This document shows positions 5,688 to 9,479 of a stretch of DNA of 9,479 nt, piece by piece. Made by a program: the position numbers and the translations under genes. Below the pieces are notes generated by a model. It was not told where the DNA came from. It saw only the letters and a list, made by a program, of their open reading frames with translations, and ran no database searches. This stretch comes from DATKEH01 sp035546355. GTDB taxonomy: Bacteria; Acidobacteriota; Thermoanaerobaculia; Multivoradales; JAIOJS01. Where the stretch lies: positions 1 through 9,479 of the forward strand of contig DATKEH010000072.1 of the NCBI GenBank assembly GCA_035546355.1, read 5' to 3'. Every line of letters begins with the position of its first letter. The stretch's first letter is position 1.

Positions 5688-6345
5688 CGGGCAGCACGCG
5701 CTTGGGGGCCCCTGGCGGCGTCGCCGGGGGTGGCGCCAGGTACAGCGGCCGGGTGAGCAGGTCGGGGTTCCAGGCCGGCGGGAAGCGGCTGGCGTAGGCG
5801 GCCGCCACCGCCGCCAGCGGTCCCGGGTCGAGAGTTGCGAAGGCAGCCCCGCGCAGAACCTCGAGGCCGTCCGCGGCCACGGCGAGCTGAATGGCGAGGC
5901 CGAGGACCGCCTGCTGCGTCAACCGTTGCGGCTGGCTCCGCGGCCGCGGCGGCGGCCCGCTGGCGAAACGCTGCACCAGCCATTCACCCCGCGCGCCACG
6001 GACCAGGGAGGCGACCTCCTGCCCCGGGGGCGCCGCCGCGGCGAGGACTTCCAGGGTCGACAGCGCGGTGGCAGGGATGCCGCTCGCCTGGTGGATGCCG
6101 AGCGCCGCGGCGAGGCCGATGCGCAGGCCGGTGAAGCTGCCGGGGCCGCGCAGGGCCACCAGGCCAGCGAGCTGGCTCGGCTTCAGGGCGGCGCGCGCCA
6201 GGACCTCCTCGAGCATGGGGAGGAGCTGCGCGCCGGCCTGACGCTGGGGCAAGTGCGCCGAGGCGAGAAGACGTCCGCCGTGCGCGGCCGCAACGCTGAA
6301 AGTGGACGAGGACGTGTCGAGGGCGAGGACCATCGGCTGCGCCAC
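5671..6345 (-). CDS. tsaB: tRNA threonylcarbamoyladenosine biosynthesis protein TsaB
   Basis: Scaffold subunit of the bacterial TsaB-TsaD-TsaE complex that installs t6A at position 37 of ANN-decoding tRNAs. The 224-residue protein begins with the ASKHA-fold phosphate-1 segment VLALDTSSSTFSVAA (6-20). It carries the family hallmark RGPGSFTGLRIG (66-77), then the LGIHQASGIPATALSTLE region (82-99). The second half is variable and Ala/Pro-rich, as in other TsaB proteins. TsaD is excluded because the protein lacks its HxEGH metal site and is too short. GTG 6345 is taken as start, with ATG 6333 (residue 5) as the alternative; neither has a good Shine-Dalgarno, and a TACTCT box seven bases upstream of the GTG would make the transcript leaderless. 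The 3' end overlaps rimI by 17 bp. It is divergent from mutS across 44 bp. Confidence 0.92.
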   Translation of the reverse strand: MAQPMVLALDTSSSTFSVAAAHGGRLLASAHLPQRQAGAQLLPMLEEVLARAALKPSQLAGLVALRGPGSFTGLRIGLAAALGIHQASGIPATALSTLEVLAAAAPPGQEVASLVRGARGEWLVQRFASGPPPRPRSQPQRLTQQAVLGLAIQLAVAADGLEVLRGAAFATLDPGPLAAVAAAYASRFPPAWNPDLLTRPLYLAPPPATPPGAPKRVLPDGPPS

Positions 6346-6352
6346 GAGGGGA

Positions 6353-6358
6353 AGAGTA
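6353..6358 (-). promoter_or_regulatory. TACTCT -10-like box directly before tsaB
   Basis: On the reverse strand TACTCT ends seven bases before the tsaB GTG (6345), the right distance for transcription starting at the start codon. A TATACC overlapping the mutS box (6374-6379) is a competing candidate but lacks the conserved final T. Confidence 0.3.
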
Positions 6359-6375
6359 CCCCCTCGAGCCGCCGG

Positions 6376-6381
6376 TATACT
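6376..6381 (+). promoter_or_regulatory. Putative -10 box of mutS, leaderless type
   Basis: TATACT, a 5/6 match to TATAAT, ends eight bases before the mutS ATG (6390). Transcription would start about one or two bases before the ATG. The intervening bases are pyrimidine-rich and hold no Shine-Dalgarno, which fits a leaderless mRNA. There is no -35 match at 17 bp. Confidence 0.45.
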
Positions 6382-6389
6382 CCTCCGCC

Positions 6390-9065
6390 ATGCCCCCCCC
6401 GAGCGGGTCGTTGACGCCGATGCTCCGGCACTATCTGGAGATCAAGGCGCAGCACCCCGACGCCCTGCTGCTCTACCGTATGGGCGACTTCTACGAGCTG
6501 TTCTTCGAGGACGCCAGGACGGCGGCGCCGCTGCTCGAGATCACCCTCACCGCGCGGCAGAAGGGGACGGCCAACGAAGCGCCGATGTGCGGCATCCCGC
6601 ACCACGCGTTGGAGAGCTACGTCGGCAAGCTGCTGCGTGCCGGTCTCAAGGTGGCGATCTGCGACCAGATGGAGGACCCCGCCGCCGCCAAGGGGTTGGT
6701 GCGGCGCGAGGTGACGCGGGTGATGACCCCCGGCACCGTCAGCGAGCCGGTGCTGCTCGACGGCAACGAGGACAACCTGCTGGCGAGCCTGGGGTGGCAG
6801 GACGGCGCCGGCGCCGGGGCCTTCCTCGACGTCTCCACGGCGTCTTTCTTCGTCCGCCGCTGGCGCGGCCCGGAGGAGGCGATCGAGGACCTCGAGCTGC
6901 TGCGGCCGCGGGAGGTCCTGTTCGCCGAGGGCACGCTGCCGGAGGCAGTGGCAGCCTGGCTGCAGAGGCAGGGGGTCTGCGAGACGCAGCTGGCGCCGGA
7001 GCAGACGCCCCGCGGCGCGCGTGCCGAGGAGCTGCTGGCGCGGCAGCTCGGGCTGGCGACCCTGCGCGGGCTCGGCCTCGAGGCGGGGGAGCCGGCGGTG
7101 GCGGCGGCGGCGGCGGCGCTGCTCTACGCCCAGGACACGCAGAAGAGCGGGCTCTCCCACCTGCGCACCCTGGCGGTACGCGACAGCAGCGACTCGCTGG
7201 TCCTCGACGCCACCACCCTGGCCAACCTCGAGGTGCTGCGCAGCCTGCGCGAAGGGGGGCGTCGCGGCACGCTGCTGTCGATCGTCGATCGCACCCTCAC
7301 CCCGGCCGGCGGCCGCATGCTCCGCGACTGGCTGCGTCGCCCCCTCCGCGACCCGCAGGCGATCGCCGAGCGCCACGACGCGGTGGCGGAGCTGCTGGAG
7401 CAGGCGGCGCGACGCGAGCGGCTGCGCCAGACGCTGTCCGGCGTCGGCGACCCGGAACGCCTGGCCAGTCGCGCCGTTCTCGGCACGCTGGGGCCGCGGG
7501 AAGCCGGGGCTCTGCGCGAGTCCCTGCGCCGGGCGCCGGAGGCGCTGGCGGAAACCGCCGGTTGCGCGGCGGGGCGGCTGCAGGAGCTGGCTGCGAGCGA
7601 CCCGCTGGCCGGTCTGCTGGCCACCCTCGAGGCGACCCTGGTGGAGGCGCCACCGCACGCGCTCAGGGACGGCGGAGTCATCGCCGAGGGGCTCGACCCC
7701 GAGCTCGACGCGGCGCGCTCCCTGGCTCAAGACAGCAAGCGCCACATCCTCGCCCTCGAGGCGCGGGAGCGGCAGCGCACCGGCATCGGCTCGCTCAAGG
7801 TCCGCTACAACAAGGTCTTCGGCTACTACGTGGAGGTCACCAAGGCCAACCAGCACCTGGTGCCGGACGACTACGTGCGCAAGCAGACGCTGGTCAATGC
7901 CGAGCGTTACGTGACTCCCGAGATCAAGGAGCTGGAGGAGGCCATCCTCGCCGCCGAGGAGCGGCAGCTGGCGCTCGAGCAGGCGCACTACGAGCGTCTG
8001 CTCGCGGCCGTCGCCGAACGGGCGCCGGAGCTGCGGCGCCTGGGCGAGGCGCTGGCCGAGCTCGACGTGCTCGCCACCTTCGCCGAGGTGGCGGCGCGGC
8101 AGCGCTGGTGCCGGCCCACGGTGCTGCCGGCCGGCGCCGGTGTGCGCATCGAGGAGGGGCGACACCCGGTGGTCGAGGCGCTCTCCCGCGACCCCTTCGT
8201 GCCCAACGACGCAGAGCTCGACCCCGGCGAGCGGCAGGTGGTGGTGCTCACCGGCCCGAACATGGGGGGCAAGAGCACCTACCTGCGCCAGGTCGCGCTG
8301 ATCGTGCTACTGGCCCAGGCCGGCAGCTTCGTGCCGGCGGCGACCGCGCGGGTGGGGGCCGTCGACCGCATCTTCACCCGCGTCGGGGCGAGCGACGACC
8401 TGGCGCGCGGGGAGTCCACCTTCATGGTGGAGATGATCGAGACCGCCCGCATCCTCCACCACGCCACCGCGGAGAGCCTCGTCGTCCTCGACGAGGTAGG
8501 GCGCGGCACGGCGACCTTCGACGGCTTGTCGCTGGCCTGGGCGATCGTCGAGCACCTCCACGAGCGCTGCGGCGCGATGACCCTGTTCGCCACCCACTAC
8601 CACGAGCTCACCGAGCTGGCGCAGATGCTGCCGCGGGTGGTCAACCGCACCATGGCGGTGAAGGAGTGGGAGGAGAAGATCCTGTTCCTGCGCCGCGTGG
8701 TCCCGGGGAGCGCCGACAAGTCCTACGGGCTGCAGGTGGCGCGGCTGGCCGGGCTACCGCAGGAGGTGGTGACGCGGGCGGGGGAGGTGCTGCGCAACCT
8801 CGAGGCGCAGGAGTACGACCCGGCGGGGCGGCCCCGGTTGGCCCGCGGCGACGCGGCGCCCCCGGCCGGTCATTCGCAGCTGCGTCTCTTCTCCGCCGGC
8901 GAGGAGGCGGTGGCCCGCCGCCTGCGGGACGCCGACCTCGACCGCCTGACCCCGCTCGAGGCCCTCAACCTGCTGCAGCAGCTGAAGGACGAGCTGGGCT
9001 CGGATCAGAAGGGGATGTCGTCGTCCTCCGCCCCGCCGCCGCCGGTCGACGCCTCGGGCTCGTAG
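6390..9065 (+). CDS. mutS: DNA mismatch repair ATPase MutS
   Basis: Recognises base mismatches and small loops and, as an ATP-driven clamp with MutL, starts methyl-directed or nick-directed repair. The 891-residue protein has all MutS1 parts: the mismatch-reading GDFYE with Phe34 and Glu36 (32-36), TARQKG and MCGIPHHA in domain I, the core and lever region with VRYNKVFGYYVEVTKAN and RYVTPEIKELE in the clamp, Walker A GPNMGGKS with Lys628 (622-629), Walker B LDEVGRGT with Asp701-Glu702, and THYHE with His736 and His738 (735-739). It is therefore MutS1, not the MutS2 anti-recombination paralogue. The family end LEALNLLQQLKDELG stops at about residue 870; the final 21 residues, rich in Ser and Pro, lie opposite the ssb coding end. 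Codons 2-4 contain a run of eight C. A (GCG)6 run encodes Ala238-243. The N-terminus matches E. coli MutS in length, supporting ATG 6390. Confidence 0.97.
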   Translation: MPPPSGSLTPMLRHYLEIKAQHPDALLLYRMGDFYELFFEDARTAAPLLEITLTARQKGTANEAPMCGIPHHALESYVGKLLRAGLKVAICDQMEDPAAAKGLVRREVTRVMTPGTVSEPVLLDGNEDNLLASLGWQDGAGAGAFLDVSTASFFVRRWRGPEEAIEDLELLRPREVLFAEGTLPEAVAAWLQRQGVCETQLAPEQTPRGARAEELLARQLGLATLRGLGLEAGEPAVAAAAAALLYAQDTQKSGLSHLRTLAVRDSSDSLVLDATTLANLEVLRSLREGGRRGTLLSIVDRTLTPAGGRMLRDWLRRPLRDPQAIAERHDAVAELLEQAARRERLRQTLSGVGDPERLASRAVLGTLGPREAGALRESLRRAPEALAETAGCAAGRLQELAASDPLAGLLATLEATLVEAPPHALRDGGVIAEGLDPELDAARSLAQDSKRHILALEARERQRTGIGSLKVRYNKVFGYYVEVTKANQHLVPDDYVRKQTLVNAERYVTPEIKELEEAILAAEERQLALEQAHYERLLAAVAERAPELRRLGEALAELDVLATFAEVAARQRWCRPTVLPAGAGVRIEEGRHPVVEALSRDPFVPNDAELDPGERQVVVLTGPNMGGKSTYLRQVALIVLLAQAGSFVPAATARVGAVDRIFTRVGASDDLARGESTFMVEMIETARILHHATAESLVVLDEVGRGTATFDGLSLAWAIVEHLHERCGAMTLFATHYHELTELAQMLPRVVNRTMAVKEWEEKILFLRRVVPGSADKSYGLQVARLAGLPQEVVTRAGEVLRNLEAQEYDPAGRPRLARGDAAPPAGHSQLRLFSAGEEAVARRLRDADLDRLTPLEALNLLQQLKDELGSDQKGMSSSSAPPPPVDASGS

Positions 9066-9430
9066 CCGCCGGCGGCGGCTCCCTGGTCGTGGTCGCCGCC
9101 GCCGCGCTGCCCCAGCATCTGGAAGTTGTCGACGATCACTTCCGTCCGGTAGACCTTCTTGCCGCTCTCGCGATCGTCCCAGGAGCGGGTCTGCAGGCGC
9201 CCCTCGACGTAGATCTGCTTGCCCTTGGTCAGGTACTGACCGGCGATCTCGGCCTGGCGGCCGAAGCAGACGACGTTGTGCCACTCGGTCTGCTCCTGCC
9301 GGTTGCCGTCGCGGTCCTTGTACTTGCGGTTGGTGGCCAGGCTGAAGTTGGCCACCGCCTGGCCGGAGGGGAGGGAGCGGATCTCCGGATCCCTCCCCAG
9401 GTTGCCGACGAGAATCACTTTGTTCACCAT
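9005..9430 (-). CDS. ssb: Single-stranded DNA-binding protein
   Basis: Coats single-stranded DNA during replication, repair and recombination, and recruits partners through its C-terminal tip. The 141-residue protein has an N-terminal OB fold (about 1-108) starting MVNKVILVGNLGRDPE. It includes TEWHNVVCFGR with Trp50 and Phe56, and Trp84, which correspond to the DNA-stacking aromatics Trp54, Phe60 and Trp88 of E. coli SSB. YLTKGKQIYVEGRL (66-79) is the other family hallmark. A short Gly-rich linker of about 25-30 residues follows, ending in the acidic tip DDDIPF (136-141). The linker is shorter than in E. coli. AAGGAGG ten bases before ATG 9430 supports the start. The last 61 bp, encoding the tail and tip, are antisense to the end of mutS. 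A putative promoter lies just upstream. Confidence 0.97.
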   Translation of the reverse strand: MVNKVILVGNLGRDPEIRSLPSGQAVANFSLATNRKYKDRDGNRQEQTEWHNVVCFGRQAEIAGQYLTKGKQIYVEGRLQTRSWDDRESGKKVYRTEVIVDNFQMLGQRGGGDHDQGAAAGGYEPEASTGGGGAEDDDIPF

Positions 9431-9440
9431 GACGCCGAAT

Positions 9441-9447
9441 CCTCCTT
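9441..9447 (-). promoter_or_regulatory. Ribosome binding site of ssb
   Basis: The reverse strand reads AAGGAGG ten bases before ATG 9430, a strong site at slightly long spacing. Confidence 0.65.
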
Positions 9448-9463
9448 GTCCTACGGGGCGGCT

Positions 9464-9469
9464 ATCATA
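9464..9469 (-). promoter_or_regulatory. Putative -10 box of ssb
   Basis: TATGAT on the reverse strand matches TATAAT at five of six positions. It would start transcription near 9457, leaving a leader of about 27 nt that holds the AAGGAGG site. Any -35 would fall beyond the window end. Confidence 0.4.
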
Positions 9470-9479
9470 CCGGCGCCGG

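Noticed and set aside
5066..5983. Minus-strand open frame covering the gap before the DUF465 gene and parts of rimI and tsaB
   Set aside because: It overlaps rimI and tsaB in another frame, is low-complexity Ala/Arg/Pro, and has no domain signature.
6183..8165. 660-codon open frame on the minus strand across mutS and tsaB
   Set aside because: It is antisense to the unmistakable MutS frame. It is rich in Arg, Gln, Gly and Leu with no family motif, as expected for a stop-poor shadow in GC-rich DNA.
1..9479. tRNA, rRNA, CRISPR arrays, insertion sequences, prophage or defence genes
   Set aside because: No such structures or protein motifs are visible on either strand; all recognisable genes are housekeeping.

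Overview
This is a very GC-rich window (roughly 70% G+C by eye) of densely packed bacterial housekeeping genes. Phosphatidylserine synthase plus decarboxylase implies phosphatidylethanolamine membranes, which suggests a Gram-negative-type organism. High GC, a PP2C-family phosphatase and the MutS/SSB sequences would fit Acidobacteriota (Thermoanaerobaculia-like) or a delta-proteobacterial relative. That placement is a guess from impression, not from a search. I see no mobile element, tRNA, rRNA, CRISPR array or phage gene.

Layout. 1-549 (-): N-terminal 183 codons of thioredoxin reductase (trxB), cut by the window edge. 550-773: divergent intergenic region with putative promoters and a GC-rich inverted repeat. 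774-1286 (+): non-heme ferritin. 1281-2162 (-): PP2C-type Ser/Thr phosphatase, overlapping the ferritin tail to tail by 6 bp inside a palindrome. 2326-4971 (-): a four-gene cluster transcribed in the order DUF465/YdcH-like coiled coil, psd, pssA, and a degenerate aspartate-semialdehyde-dehydrogenase-like protein. 5211-6345 (-): tsaB-rimI pair, overlapping by 17 bp. 6390-9065 (+): mutS, divergent from tsaB across 44 bp. 9005-9430 (-): ssb, whose last 61 bp run antisense to the end of mutS. No gene-free stretch exceeds 300 bp; the longest are 550-773 and 4972-5210.

Function. PssA makes phosphatidylserine and Psd converts it to phosphatidylethanolamine; their genes are translationally coupled through a TGATG overlap. 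TsaB belongs to the tRNA t6A37 machinery and RimI is a ribosomal-protein N-acetyltransferase; the two are often neighbours in bacteria. MutS and SSB both act in DNA repair and replication. TrxB and ferritin both concern redox and iron stress.

I found no clearly novel system. The points most worth a second look are: an Asd-family protein that has lost its catalytic Cys, catalytic His and nucleotide-binding glycines yet is kept in the lipid operon; the mutS/ssb tail-to-tail overlap, which gives MutS an extra C-terminal tail; TANNNT boxes 6-8 nt upstream of psd, tsaB and mutS that suggest leaderless transcripts; and a run of eight C directly after the mutS start codon.
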